This document shows, in pieces, positions 11,865-23,251 of a stretch of 64,000 nt of DNA. The DNA lies in NCBI GenBank assembly GCA_033064195.1, contig JARBJD010000075.1, positions 62,001 through 126,000 on the forward strand. Direction: 5' to 3'. The translations under genes were made by a program, and so were the position numbers. The DNA is from Blattamonas nauphoetae. Taxonomy: Eukaryota; Preaxostyla; Oxymonadida. The notes beneath the pieces were generated by a model that searched no databases, was not told the DNA's origin, and saw nothing but the letters and a program-made list of their open reading frames with translations. Numbering within the stretch: position 1 is the first letter of the stretch; every line of letters begins with the position of its first letter.

Positions 11865-13776
11865 ATGAATTGTACGACGATTTTGAATGGATTTGATCGG
11901 ATATTTTTGAACGCATTGTCCTACTACAAGCAAAAATATCGACGATATAATCAGATTGATTCGAGTCTCACCAATTCAGTCCATAACTTATCTTTTTCAG
12001 ATCAGTTCTCTCGAAAATGAACTGATGGACGTCCCGATCACTCATTTTATTGATTGTCTCTGGCAGAAGAAAAGTGATGGAAGCCATTTTTCTGGTCTGC
12101 ATATCCCAAACACAATCGTAATCTCAAACGGTGAGATTGTTCAATGGTACTTTTTCTCAGAAAAGAATGGAGATATTCTTAAAAAGAATAAAGATTCATT
12201 GACAACGGACAATGTCTATGACACTTTTTCTAAATTTACGTCGCGATGTGGTGTTGTAGCATATTTTGAGGGACACTTCTTCAGAAAGGATGAGCCACGA
12301 CAATATGATTCTTCCAAACCACCAAAAATGTTTCTTTTACTTGAGGATCTCAAGCTACTACTCAAAAATGTCAAATATATTGATGGGATTCTCCAAGAAT
12401 TTGTTCTCCCATCAGAACGGTCGAACTACTCACTGTGCGTCACTTGGACACCTTCTCTCCACACAATTGAGAAAATTTCCAGTAAATTTTTTCTTGATGA
12501 TGCAACTGATCCCAATCAAAAGTGTGTCACATTTGAAGGTCCCGAGTACCTCACACAAAAAGTTTCACCTCCATCAAATCAGATTCAGAGAAGACTCATC
12601 CAGTTCTGTCAGCAGATCAATGAACATATCATTGATGTGAGTGAATCATCACAATCAATAGAGAAGATGACACTTTTTTTCAGGCTCGATTCAAGAAAAC
12701 GAATCTTTCTTCTTTACACAAGCGGCTATTCTTTTGTATCAGCAGCCTCATCGCCTAACATGACACAGTCGTCCTCAAAACCACCTTCTGTTATTTTATT
12801 CAAGCAAAAACCGTTGGAAATGCGGCACCCTGAATTTTTTGTTTCGCCAATGAAAACCATCGAAAGAACGAAGCAACGAGAACAAATCCTCGCTGCACAC
12901 CAACGAAGCCGAACTGCAAGTCGGAGTACTGATCGAACACTCAGAAGGGAAACAATCACGTCGATATCAGACGACGTTCTCCTCTCGCCTGTCTCGGCCT
13001 CAAATTCTCGAATGTCGACGTCTCCAAACCACAACTCGGAAGGAGTGCGTACTCGAAGTTTCAGCATGACAAATGATGAGATCAACAAAGAAGATGTGTC
13101 TGATGCAAGCCCGAAACGGAGGGAATCGAGAAAGAGAGGGAGGGTGTCGGAGGAATACTACAAACAGATGAGCCGACCTCGCAGTGTCACGATTGGGAAG
13201 GAGATGTACATCAAAATGAAGCAGAAGAAGGAGTCCGGTGAAGAGCCGATTCAGGAGGAGGCTGGGCAGAGAGTGATCATTCTCAATAAAGACGAAGTGG
13301 AGAAGGAGAAGAAGATGAACGTGCTCGAAAGGAGTATCCAGCGAGATCGAGCGTCCACCCCAAACACAGCCACTCGAGCTCCATACCAGAACATCCTCAC
13401 TTCAACACGGAACCCGATTTATGGGCGGAGGAATGCATACCCTCCGTCGAAGGCGACTCGGCCGCGGACGGTGAGTGGGGATCGGTCGACAGGGAGGAAT
13501 GGACGAGGAGCGATGGGAACGAGTGCGGATGAGACTCGGATGCGGCAACTTCATTCGAGACAGTCACGAAACACTCAAAATGGATCGATGGATGAAGCTC
13601 GGCGGATGGCGGATGCTCTGAATGCGGAGGGAATCGAACGGATGGAACGGAGAAGAAGGCGGGATGCGGAGAAGAAAGCGAGGGAAGCTGTCCTTACAGA
13701 CTTGGAGAACGGGAACTCTCGACAGACATGCTGGTCAACGTCGTATTCTCCATCTCCACAATCACTACCTTCTTGA
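11865..13776 (+). CDS. Unassigned 629-aa protein with disordered basic C-terminus
   Basis: Read as two exons, 11865-11978 and 12001-13776, joined across a 22-bp GT..AG segment (11979-12000, GTCCAT..TTTTTCAG). The join fuses a short N-terminus rich in tyrosine and lysine (ALSYYKQKYRRYNQ) to SSLENELMDVPITHF in phase 0. The alternative is a start at the ATG at 12023 with no intron. Residues up to about 300 look globular, with aromatic and hydrophobic patterning such as VTWTPSLHTIEKISS and MTLFFRLDSRKRIFLLY. The second half is Arg/Ser/Thr-rich and probably disordered. I do not recognise the family with confidence; a conserved flagellar or cytoskeletal protein is only an impression. Confidence 0.65.
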
Positions 13777-13907
13777 TTTCGTTGTAATTGTCGGTTTCTT
13801 TTTGTCTTGATTTTGGACTCGTCCACATTTCCTGTGTTGATCAAAAGAGTGTCGTTTTAACCAAAACAACAGTGAATTCTTCCGAAAAGAACAACGAAAC
13901 CAGACCG

Positions 13908-16900
13908 CTACCGAGACCGGTTTAGAAGAGTCGCAAAATGCGTCAAAATAAGATGTAAAGTATCAAAAGTGCCTGTTCCTGTCTTTCTCTTCTCCAGAAT
14001 CGGTTTCAGAGCCAACAAAACGTCAATCTGCTCGAAGAGGGCGTCGGAGGTGTAGCTCTGAACAGGAACATCCTGCACGTGAGAAGAAAGATCAGTAAGT
14101 GTGATTGGAGGGAGGACACGTGGTGGGGAAAGAGGAGCGATGTCAACCTGTGACATCTCGGGAGAGGGTGGCTCGATGGGAGTGTCGGGCATGGAGAGAA
14201 TTGATTGAGAATCTGTCTCCAAAACCTTCTGCGACACGACAGCGTCGGGTTTTGTATGTGTGTCATCTTCGAGTTCAGAAGAGTGCCCGCTGGGGGAGTC
14301 GAGGAGGGACGAGAGCGTTTCTGGTTGGACTTCTTCGACGATGGTGGGTGGAGGTGTTTGAGGTGGTGGGTCGGTCTGGATTCCCATACTTTCGAATTGT
14401 CGTTTGCGCTGCTCAGCTTCTTTTGTTGCTTCTTCTTCGAGAAGAATCATTCTGTGTTTGAGATCCTTCCGAAATTCTTCTTCCTTTCTCCTTTCATCAT
14501 TCTTTCTTTTCAGAACACAGAGCTGGAGTTCAGAGAGGGCGTTCGTTGAATTCGTCATCGCAGTCAGAAGATCTGTTTCTCCTTTGGCCCATTGTTTGTC
14601 TGATCGTGTTTGGACAAGGATCTTTGATTCCAGATCAGACAACTTCGATTGGAGGAGTTGGGCAAGTTCTTCCTTCTCCGCAGTCAGACGGATGCGACGT
14701 TCCTCCATTCCTTCCACCTTCGCCTCTTGCTTCTCTCGTTCTTGAGTCAACCATGCGCGTCTGTCTTGTGCTGCTTGGAGATGCTGCTCGGCTGTTGTGA
14801 GTGCGGACTTCAGTCCAGTCATGGCAGAGAACGAAATTGACGAGACAGACGGCATCGGGAGATTCTGAAGAGATTCTGGTGGTGGTTGGATGAGTTTGGG
14901 TTCATCAGTCGACTGATATGGTGGAGGGGAAGACGGATGAGAAAGAGGAGATGATTGTTGAGGTGAGACTGGGTGGATAAAGTTGTTTGATTGGTTGGGG
15001 TGTTTGACCGAAGAAACAGAACGGGAAATTGACAGATCTGATGAAAGTTTTGATAGTTCCGAAAGAAGACAACCACCTGCAGACGACGACGAGAATGTGG
15101 CTGATCGGAGAGGTGATGTTGAAGGGATGAGTGTTGAGAATGGTCTGAACGGAATGGCTTGAGAAGATTCTGGGTTGGAAGAGAACTGACGGGAATGGTA
15201 GAGAAGTGGAGCGAGAGTGGTGGGTCGACCGATCGTGGAGTTTCTGAGTGTTTGAGATGTTCTGGCAAAAGCAGAGGAGGACCGCTTTGTTGCAAGAGGT
15301 TGAGACTGTGTGGGAGAGGTGAATGTTTTGAGAGAGGTTGGCGGTGAGGTTGGATGGAGTGGAGAGGGAGCAATGGACGAGGTTTGAGCTGCTTCACTGA
15401 CCATTCCTGTTCTGAAAGTTCTGTTTCTCTCATCTGATCGACTGTGAATCTGAGCAAGCGTGTCTCGGAAAGTTGGCTTCTCGGGTTGGCGTTTGCTGTG
15501 AACACTGCTTCGTGTGGATCCTCGACGATCTCGCTGGTTCTTCTTGTCAGATGGGAAAGATGTCTTCAGCAGCTTGCCCGAGGGGGAGAATGAAAAACAG
15601 GAGAGAAACTGGCTGTACGACATCTGAACAGGATTTTCTGGTGACGACTTCGTGAGCGATGCATACAGAGCTGGTGGAGGTTGGGTTGATTTGAGAGGAG
15701 GCGAGTGAGATTTAGTTGGAATAGGAGGGGAAGCAAAATGAGACGAACGGAGAGAAGAGATGTCTGAGGATGCTGTCGAGTGAAAAGATTCGGTAGTCAT
15801 TGTTTTGGTTGGGGATTGAGCGTGGAGACGAGAGTGTGGCTGCATATTGGACGGATGAATACCAGGGTCTTCAAACTGGGTGCAACTGCCTTTATCTTCA
15901 TAATCTTTCCGTCTCTGGGATATTATGTCTCGCCGGTGTTCGATTTCGCGTTTGGAAAGTTGGTCGATCTTTTGGTTGGCGAGAAATTCTTCATCCTCAC
16001 CTCTTTCGACAACTTCCGTTGTCTGGTTTTCGAGTAACTCTGTTTTATTGTTCATTTGTTCCAAGAAATGATTCCATTCTGTCTGTTCCCATCCTTGCAT
16101 CTCCGTTTCACTCTTTATTCGTTCTTCGAGAAGACGAATTTCTTCTTCGAGTGAAGAAGTCATTGTCTGGTAGCTCTCAAGTCCAGAAGTTAACAATGCA
16201 ACCTTTTGCTCCAGCTCAGTTTGTGTGTGTTCGATTTTTGAGGCTTTGTCCTGCTTCTTCTTTTCTTTCCGTTCCTTTTCTTTCTTCGCGTAATATGCAG
16301 CAATGTCTTCCCGTTTGAAAGTCGGAAGGGAAGTATTGGAAAGGGGAACAAAAAAGGATTGTTTTTCCTCCTCGGGAGTCGCACGATCATCTTCATTGAT
16401 TGAAGTCTGATGTGGATCCTCTGAGTTGGAATTGTTGTCCCCGTCACTATCTTCCTGGACTTGTTGTTTGAATGGTGATTGAAAATTGATTCGATCATTG
16501 AATTGAGATGGATCAATTGGAATCTGTGAGATTGGACTTGATTCAACATCCGTTTCAAGTTGATCGTCAGATTCATGTGTATCTTCCACACTATTTTGTA
16601 ACGCATCGTCATTAATGTTGGTGGAAGAAGGTTGTACAATTGGTTCTGGGTTTTCTCTGATGTATGCGAGTCTTTCAGCAAAATTCTTGTCAATTTTTTG
16701 TTTGTCTTCTCTTCTCCTTTTCCAATCTTCAATATCTCTCTGCTCAAGGAGAAGAAGTCGTTGCATTTCTTCCATCTGACGTTCCTTGATCAGTTCAGTC
16801 CATCTAGCGGAATTATCAGGGGATACATGGCGAGTGGATGGTGAGGAATGACGTGTTGTTTTGGTGTGATTGATTTGACGAGTGGAAGCAAGAATACTGG

Positions 16901-16973
16901 GTCTATGAGGATTATTGATTTTAAAATAGCCAGGAGGAACTGAAATTGTGATTGGAGTATTAGATTTGCTCAT
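13908..16973 (-). CDS. Large coiled-coil protein, function unknown
   Basis: Single open frame of 1021 aa from the ATG at 16973. The N-terminus is basic and serine-rich. Two long heptad-rich segments follow, about residues 60-95 and 235-370 (for example KKEKERKEKKKQDKASKI and EEEIRLLEERIKSETE), then a roughly 330-residue Ser/Pro/Thr-rich stretch, then another coiled coil at about 700-870 (LTAEKEELAQLLQSKLSDL). The end is short and leucine-rich. Such a layout fits a structural or scaffold protein of cytoskeleton or basal body, but no named family is recognised. It is convergent with the preceding gene (131 bp between the stops) and lies 103 bp downstream of the LMBR1 gene's end on the same strand. 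Confidence 0.75.
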   Translation of the reverse strand: MSKSNTPITISVPPGYFKINNPHRPSILASTRQINHTKTTRHSSPSTRHVSPDNSARWTELIKERQMEEMQRLLLLEQRDIEDWKRRREDKQKIDKNFAERLAYIRENPEPIVQPSSTNINDDALQNSVEDTHESDDQLETDVESSPISQIPIDPSQFNDRINFQSPFKQQVQEDSDGDNNSNSEDPHQTSINEDDRATPEEEKQSFFVPLSNTSLPTFKREDIAAYYAKKEKERKEKKKQDKASKIEHTQTELEQKVALLTSGLESYQTMTSSLEEEIRLLEERIKSETEMQGWEQTEWNHFLEQMNNKTELLENQTTEVVERGEDEEFLANQKIDQLSKREIEHRRDIISQRRKDYEDKGSCTQFEDPGIHPSNMQPHSRLHAQSPTKTMTTESFHSTASSDISSLRSSHFASPPIPTKSHSPPLKSTQPPPALYASLTKSSPENPVQMSYSQFLSCFSFSPSGKLLKTSFPSDKKNQRDRRGSTRSSVHSKRQPEKPTFRDTLAQIHSRSDERNRTFRTGMVSEAAQTSSIAPSPLHPTSPPTSLKTFTSPTQSQPLATKRSSSAFARTSQTLRNSTIGRPTTLAPLLYHSRQFSSNPESSQAIPFRPFSTLIPSTSPLRSATFSSSSAGGCLLSELSKLSSDLSISRSVSSVKHPNQSNNFIHPVSPQQSSPLSHPSSPPPYQSTDEPKLIQPPPESLQNLPMPSVSSISFSAMTGLKSALTTAEQHLQAAQDRRAWLTQEREKQEAKVEGMEERRIRLTAEKEELAQLLQSKLSDLESKILVQTRSDKQWAKGETDLLTAMTNSTNALSELQLCVLKRKNDERRKEEEFRKDLKHRMILLEEEATKEAEQRKRQFESMGIQTDPPPQTPPPTIVEEVQPETLSSLLDSPSGHSSELEDDTHTKPDAVVSQKVLETDSQSILSMPDTPIEPPSPEMSQVDIAPLSPPRVLPPITLTDLSSHVQDVPVQSYTSDALFEQIDVLLALKPILEKRKTGTGTFDTLHLILTHFATLLNRSR

Positions 16974-17076
16974 ATTAAAGTTTGAGGGAGAATGATCTAC
17001 CCTCAATAAAGTATCTTTTTAAAATGCTCAAATGAAAAAGCAAGGCGTCTCATGAAATGAAACAATCTCAATTCAT

Positions 17077-19209
17077 TCAATCAAAACTAAACTTATCCAA
17101 ATGATTGTCTGATGATGAAGGCTTGTCACTCGCACTCATCAACGACTCACCTTTACTTGTCCCAAAGGAAGATTTTGGTGGGCGCTTTGGAGAATTGGGT
17201 GCTCGAATAAGGTTTGGACGATGAATTTCTGGCTCAAAAGAAGCCAATTCCGTGGAATCAGGTGTTGATGTTGGGGTGATGTAAGATTCATCAAAATCGA
17301 TCAAATTCATCGATTCTATCGTTCCACCGTGTGAGAGACTGGCAATAATCGTCTCTCCCTTTCGGATGGATTCTTTGTTGCGTGCACTGTCCACTCCAAA
17401 ACGTTGGAACTTACAACAAGACAGAATGCGATCGGTTAGATTGAAGAACGCCAATATGGCCACTAGGAGGATAACTAGAGGGAAGTAGAGTTGGAAATAT
17501 GTTCCAATGATGGGGATCACATTCATGACAGAGATCACGTCACCATAGAATGATTGGCCTTCTTTGTCGGCATGAAGGAAGACAAGAGCGTTTTGGCAGA
17601 GCGGGGACATAAACATAGATGCGTAACAGGCGAGGAAGAAGAGTGAGGGAGGGTCAGATTGATGAGGAACGAGGCGGTAGATGTTGAAGAGTCTCAGACG
17701 AATGAGCGAAGAGAGTGCACAAATAGCACTGTAAAAGAGGAAAATAAACATAAAAAGTATGTTCCACGAATGGAGAGGTTTTGCGTGGAGGAGGAGTGAG
17801 ATCGGAGAGAGATCGTATTTCTGGATGAACATGACGGATTCGCCCCAGATGATGAGGAGAGAAAAGAGGAACATGATGACTGCAGTAGATCTAATCAGAA
17901 CGAGGGTGACTTTGTTATATCGTGTTTTGACTGGACGGAAGCAGAATGAAAAGAAAGGAGAGATAAAAACTGAGGAAGCGCTGAAAGCCGACTTCTTTCG
18001 TGGCGTTGTTATTGTAATCAACAATGGTATTATATGAGTTTGAATGATTCAGAAAACTCCACGTTGATTTCGAAACTATCCATCTTCCTTGTCTAAGTTG
18101 CTTCTTATGTTTCTTGAATGTTTTAAGTTGTGAACGTGTGATGGATCGTTCCAAATCTGCAAATTCAGCGCCACCAAGATCAATTTCCCGTTGCCGACGG
18201 AAGTTTTCGATCCGCTGTTTGAGAGCTCGTGATGTGTCAGCTCCTGATGGATTGAAAAGAACATCAATCTTCAATTGGTCGAGCGAAGATGATCCAAGAA
18301 CACCCTGAAGAAGCTCATTGGACATTGCGAGCTGAGAGGAATTGACTGACAATAATGTTGGGAAACCTCAGTGTTCAGATCTTCGATGTAGTGATCATGA
18401 ATACCATCCGGTTCGTAATTATCGATAAGTTCCTGGACAAGTCGGGTTGAATGAGCAAGGTTTTCGCTTTCTTTTTTGAGTGATTCAAAGTATCTGGCGG
18501 CTCTGAATGCATGGTTGTCTTTAGTTGTCTTGATGCTTCCCTTCCTCCAAAGGAGACGAGGGAGATCTATCTAAAGGCAAAATAATATTAAATAAACAAA
18601 ATTAAAGGCAAACAAGGCCATAACCAAGAGTAACAACGTACAGGGAGAGTGTTAGGAACGACGCGAGGGCCATGGCAACTCCGAGGAGTCGTTCAAAAGT
18701 AAACATCTTTGTAGAAAGTAAAACTATAACAGCAACTACTGCTGCTGTCAACATAAGCAGGTATGTCACAATATTTTCCTTTATAGAGTCGAGAGATCGT
18801 TGAGCTTTTGTGAAGCCTCCAGACTTGTAGTAGGATTGAAAAAATGGAACAGTCACCCTTCAAAAACAAATAATTTCATCAGAACAAAAGGAAAATTATA
18901 CCAGACATTGAGGAAGTTTCCCCAGTAGATGATATTCCAGATGATTTTGAATGCAGTCTTATTGTTGAGGAAAGTGGAATAGGATCCACAGTCAGATCGT
19001 TCTTCACGGATACACTCTCTCCGAAGGTGAAGATTATAGTCAGCAGGAAGGAAGCAGATGTACGACAAGGTCATAATCCATGAGAAGATACACCACACAA
19101 CGCACACCCATGGACCTCGTTTGATGGGAGAAAGGTAGTTGTAAAACACGATGACAACAATTACTATGCTCAAGAAGAGGAGCGGGAACAGGATATATCC
19201 TGCATCCAT
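17077..19209 (-). CDS. LMBR1-domain multi-pass membrane protein (LMBRD2-like)
   Basis: Exons that can be fixed: 18902-19209, 18614-18857, 18367-18570 and one starting at 18331; introns are 44, 43 and 35 bp. A further intron between about 18050 and 17975 connects to the last exon ending at 17077; its exact borders are uncertain, and the most donor-like choice is GTTTTC..CCTCAG just after KSTW. The joined protein has four N-terminal and about five C-terminal hydrophobic segments around a charged coiled-coil centre. VPFFQSYYKSGGF and GYGLIDLPRLLW match the LMBR1/LMBRD2 family well. LMBRD2-type proteins are plasma-membrane or endosomal, linked in animals to GPCR signalling; the role in a protist is unknown. 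The C-terminal tail is serine-rich. Confidence 0.8.
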
Positions 19210-19527
19210 TCTTTAAGGGAACTGAACTTCGAGGAGTAGAAAATGGATGAAAAAGTATGCGGAAAGACAAATAAATTCATGTACACAGAACAAAAGAAGA
19301 CAAACATCAGTCTGTAGCAATATGCAGACTGAGAGGAGGTGGAGATGGAAAATTCTTGAAAAGAAGTCTTTTTGGTTCGATCGATTTTTCTCGTTTTTGA
19401 ACTGCTCGTCTGTCATATTTACTTTTCCTATTCACCTCTTCTTTCACATATATTGACATTTTTTTGCTGTTTTAATCATTTTTATTTCTTCCTTTTTGAA
19501 TAAAACATAGATCATTCAACTCCCTCC

Positions 19528-20318
19528 ATGAACAACGTCCTTCATCGCCCAATGGGACTCGACAAGCCCAAACACATCAAACAGCCAGTTTATAAAGAAG
19601 TATCTAATTTTTTTCGCTTTCTTTGCTTTGATTAACATTGTACAAATTCAAATTTGTGTTTCCTATCTTTTCATTTAGAATCCATTTGCGCAAGCCAAAG
19701 CTGAAGTCCATATTCCCGATGGTTATGCACTAATTCGTGAAAAGGAAAAAGAAATTGAAAGACTTAAGAAGCAATTCGGACTTCTTTCATCACCGAACAA
19801 AACTTTCATAAATACACCATCTGAGCAAGGCATCATACCTCCAGCCCCACCGCTCCCAACTCCGGGATCATCTCCTAAAAAAACTTGGAAAAGTACAAAC
19901 GTTTCACCGATGAAACGAGTTTGCATTTTTTTTTCACTCATCTTCATTCTGTGATAGAATACGCCCACAAGGCTTCGCACATCAAGTACATCCCAAGACA
20001 CTCCGGATAGAACCCATAGACGTACTATGACGCTTGGAGCTATCCAATCTCGACCTGGAACGCCAATCAATGCCAGAGATCTTCTTCGACAAACTGGAAC
20101 ACTTAAGCAAACTCACATTCAACGGTGTGCTTGTTTCGTTTCATTATTTTCCAAGATCACCTGGAGGCACCCCAGTAAAAACTCGCGAACAAATTGAACA
20201 AAATTCTCGCTCAAACCAGACAGGACTTATTGCATCACTTCACTCAAGACTTGATTCCATGCGTTGTCAGGTTAACGGAGACGACGACAGCGATTCTAGC
20301 GATTCAGACGACTTCTAG
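19528..20318 (+). CDS. Unassigned 213-aa protein, four exons
   Basis: Exons 19528-19599, 19679-19918, 19958-20124 and 20156-20318 join in one frame across introns of 79, 39 and 31 bp, each GT..AG. The protein begins MNNVLHRPMGLDKPK and has a short coiled coil (IREKEKEIERLKKQFGLL) at about residues 40-60. Then follow Pro/Ser/Thr-rich stretches with several SP and TP sites (SPMKR, TPTRLR, SPGGTPVKTREQ) that look like proline-directed kinase targets, and an acidic DDDSDSSDSDD end. No known family is recognised. A cell-cycle-regulated or microtubule-associated adaptor is conceivable from composition alone. It is divergent from the LMBR1 gene. Confidence 0.6.
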
Positions 20319-20568
20319 ACGCCGATTCTTCTTCATTCGTCATCGACATGATTTGTGATATCCTTCATTATTAATTGTTTCATTACTCTAATTCTCGCAA
20401 GAAGCATCCATTTTGTTGAAGAGTGCCTTCCAAGAACCCAATCGTGGCAAAAAAATCAGAGATTTGACAAAAGAAAAGATTCTTCAAAAATAAGAGGATG
20501 AAGTGTCTTTCAGAAATGAGAAATCGCAAAAAAACAAATGAAGATAGCTACTTTCGTGGAACAAACGT

Positions 20569-23040
20569 TCATTTTTCGTCAGAGCCATTTTCGTCCTCTT
20601 CAGGAAGATCCCCAAAAGTGTCGACAATGGCGGATGGGATGGATATCAAAGGGCCCCATTCCGTGGTCCCGTTCATAGTGAGGAGAGGAGAGTATCCCAT
20701 GATTTTTTTGTGGTCGCTGTCTCTTTTGATGATGGTTTTCTGTCTGCTGAGAGAGATGAGCGAGGAGTAATGAGAAGCAAGAGGGGTGACGGGGATTTGC
20801 TGGGCTTGCAGAGACTGATCGTTGGCTTGGTTTGTATGGAGGGACTGGAGAATCAGGCGGTTTGATGTGATGGCCGTGCTCAGTGAGGAGGAATGGAGGG
20901 AGATGTGTGGGTGGGAGACGAGGGGGTTGTACGTTGGTGGATTGATGCTCTGCCGCTGTGTCTGCTTTGGGAGTGATGAGATTGAGATCAGAGTTGTTCT
21001 CTCGTCCTTGCTGATCAGAGCAGTAGAAAAAGGTCCACCGTTCACCACTCTCTCCATCCGCTTTCGGTCGGAGGCGGCGATGTCGGGGAGGGGGATGCTG
21101 GAGAGGAGACGAGGGGCGAAGTCACTTCGACTGAACTTGGAGTAAGCTTCTGCTTGGTACATCATCATCAGCACTTTCAGTTCTGGATCGTACGATGGGA
21201 GCTGTTTGATCTCCTCGAGGAAGATCTGCGATGTGAGGATGCACATCCTGTACTCCCCCACACAGAGGTAGCAGTGAGCAAGATGTGTTCGAGCATTATG
21301 ATAGATGGACGAGAACTTGCTGTACCGTTGTTTGAAGATAAGGCCGGTCTCGTTTCGACCAGCGGTCGGCTTTCGGTGAGGACTCCGTTGCTGTTTTTGG
21401 AGGATTTCGAGTTCTTGGAGGCAGATGGAGGACGCGTTCTTGAAGCAGGTGATCGCAAAGGAGAGGGATAGCGTGCCTTTCGAGACAGGATCGAAGGTGT
21501 CGATGGTTTCAGGTGGATGGGACGTTGCTGAAGCGGGTGTGTTGATGAAAGGTGTCGTTGACATCACATCTGCCCCAAATGTCTTCTGAATTGTTTCCAC
21601 CGACTGTAGCTCGTGTGGTTCGCAGAGAGACCCATCCATTGGAACAGCCCCGGTCTGTTTCTGGAGTCCTCTTTTCGCGAACTCGATTGGTGTGTGTTGG
21701 AGTGGATTGGATTGGAGTGGAATCTTGTTTCTGACAGTTGCAAGGAACAGTTCCTCGCTTTCCTCGGCTCGTGCTTGAATAAGACTGAGGTTGAACAATC
21801 CGCCGTGCTGGCGAGTCGAGTTGAGGTAGAGGGATGCCTGTTCTTCGTTCAGAGAGGAAAGGCCGCTGAGCTCGGGGAGAATATGGGTTGGCGGAAATTG
21901 GTGGATTATAATGGGATCTTGGTCAGTGCAGATAAGTGTGGAGGCTGATATTGAGCCGTCATTGGCTGGTTTTAGACAGAGAAGTTCGCAACATTCGCCC
22001 AATCGACACCAGACGAGAGGATCGTCAACACTAACAATCAATGATTCTTTATACGCAAAAAAGGCCGACTCGTAGTCTCCAAGGGCAAAGAGAGCCTTCC
22101 CCAGGTTATAAAGGATGGTGTGACGTTGTCCAAATTCATGAGCGGAGTAGAATGGAAGACTGCCTTCAAGTTTCATTTGACTGGAATATAGCAACTTTTC
22201 GCTAGTTTTGAGTGCTTGAAGAAACCAGAATGCAGCGAGAGAACGTTGGCCACACTTGAGATGGACAACACCAACATTGTTCATAATCATGGGATGATAC
22301 TCGATCGAGGACGATGAGAGGGATGTGTGAAGGAGATTGAGCGATGTGCTTAGTGAATCACAGAGATAGTCTGTCTTGGACTGAGCATACTGTGGGATTG
22401 TGGTTCCGATTGGAGCTGGGAGGGACTTAGCTTCACTAACAAGTTTATCCAGGTCCTTTCTGAGTCGTTCATTGTTAGGAATCATTAAGTCGTTGAAACG
22501 AAACCGTAAGAGGCGATGACAAAAGATTATTGACTGAAACATGATCTGTTGCTGATCTTTGAGCGTACTTGCAGGACTGAACTCAGCCAATCGATTGAAG
22601 ATCTCGTTTCCTCGATCTTCGCTTTCGACCATTATAAAACCTTCGAGGAGAAGGTGGAGAAAGCGATAAGTGATAAATAAGTCTTGTTGAAAATAGCCAT
22701 TTTCGTTTCTCAAATGTTGTTCCAAAACAGAGATCAATCGACGATATTGGCCTGTTTGGCGGTACAGAAGAGCAAGGTTGAACGATACATAGAGGTTAGG
22801 AATTCCATTGACAACAGATTCTTGGTGAAAGTGTTCAAGTTGATGAATGAGATTGTGAATGTTTGGATGAGAGTTCATCAAATATTGGAGAATAGTTAGA
22901 TTGTGCTGAACGAGGATCATCGTTTGTTTGGATGGTTGAGTGGTAGCATTCATGAAACGAGACAATTTGTCGTGGCACTCAGCATATGCCCTATTCAGGA
23001 ATAAGGCCCTCGATTCGGCGAGGAAATCTGGCGGTTCCAT
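20569..23040 (-). CDS. TPR-repeat protein, CNOT10-like subunit of CCR4-NOT
   Basis: Single-exon gene of 823 aa from the ATG at 23040. Helix-turn-helix repeats resembling TPRs run through it: FNLALLYRQTGQYRRLISVL near residue 110, MNNVGVVHLKCGQRSLAAFW near 250, LYNLGKALFALGDYESAFFAY near 310 followed by DPLVWCRLGECCELL, and THLAHCYLCVGEYRMCIL near 600. The order and the wording of the central NVGV/AAFW and VWCRLGECCE blocks fit CNOT10, a scaffold subunit of the CCR4-NOT deadenylase. The C-terminal 150 residues are Ser/Thr-rich. The call rests on remembered family patterns; another TPR scaffold remains possible. Confidence 0.6.
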   Translation of the reverse strand: MEPPDFLAESRALFLNRAYAECHDKLSRFMNATTQPSKQTMILVQHNLTILQYLMNSHPNIHNLIHQLEHFHQESVVNGIPNLYVSFNLALLYRQTGQYRRLISVLEQHLRNENGYFQQDLFITYRFLHLLLEGFIMVESEDRGNEIFNRLAEFSPASTLKDQQQIMFQSIIFCHRLLRFRFNDLMIPNNERLRKDLDKLVSEAKSLPAPIGTTIPQYAQSKTDYLCDSLSTSLNLLHTSLSSSSIEYHPMIMNNVGVVHLKCGQRSLAAFWFLQALKTSEKLLYSSQMKLEGSLPFYSAHEFGQRHTILYNLGKALFALGDYESAFFAYKESLIVSVDDPLVWCRLGECCELLCLKPANDGSISASTLICTDQDPIIIHQFPPTHILPELSGLSSLNEEQASLYLNSTRQHGGLFNLSLIQARAEESEELFLATVRNKIPLQSNPLQHTPIEFAKRGLQKQTGAVPMDGSLCEPHELQSVETIQKTFGADVMSTTPFINTPASATSHPPETIDTFDPVSKGTLSLSFAITCFKNASSICLQELEILQKQQRSPHRKPTAGRNETGLIFKQRYSKFSSIYHNARTHLAHCYLCVGEYRMCILTSQIFLEEIKQLPSYDPELKVLMMMYQAEAYSKFSRSDFAPRLLSSIPLPDIAASDRKRMERVVNGGPFSTALISKDERTTLISISSLPKQTQRQSINPPTYNPLVSHPHISLHSSSLSTAITSNRLILQSLHTNQANDQSLQAQQIPVTPLASHYSSLISLSRQKTIIKRDSDHKKIMGYSPLLTMNGTTEWGPLISIPSAIVDTFGDLPEEDENGSDEK

Positions 23041-23251
23041 CCAAACCGATTTACGGTGAAAAAGGCCTCAGATTGATGATGACGAGTCGATTTTCCCATA
23101 ATCATTTCCATCCACTCTGTTTGATGTTGATATTTAGTTAACAATCATAGTTTAGATTGCTACATGGTAAAAAATAGCTTCAACGATCGTAAACGACGAA
23201 TGCGTTCAAAATGAAGATACCAATCCGAAATGATGAATGCGAGGTGGAAAA

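Noticed and set aside
13908-17006. Upstream TTG start for the coiled-coil gene at 17006
   Set aside because: The first ATG in the frame is at 16973 and is followed by a natural-looking N-terminus; no reason to invoke a non-ATG start.
20822-21948. Plus-strand open frames of 100-111 codons opposite the CNOT10-like gene
   Set aside because: They are antisense shadows of a gene with clear TPR blocks on the minus strand.
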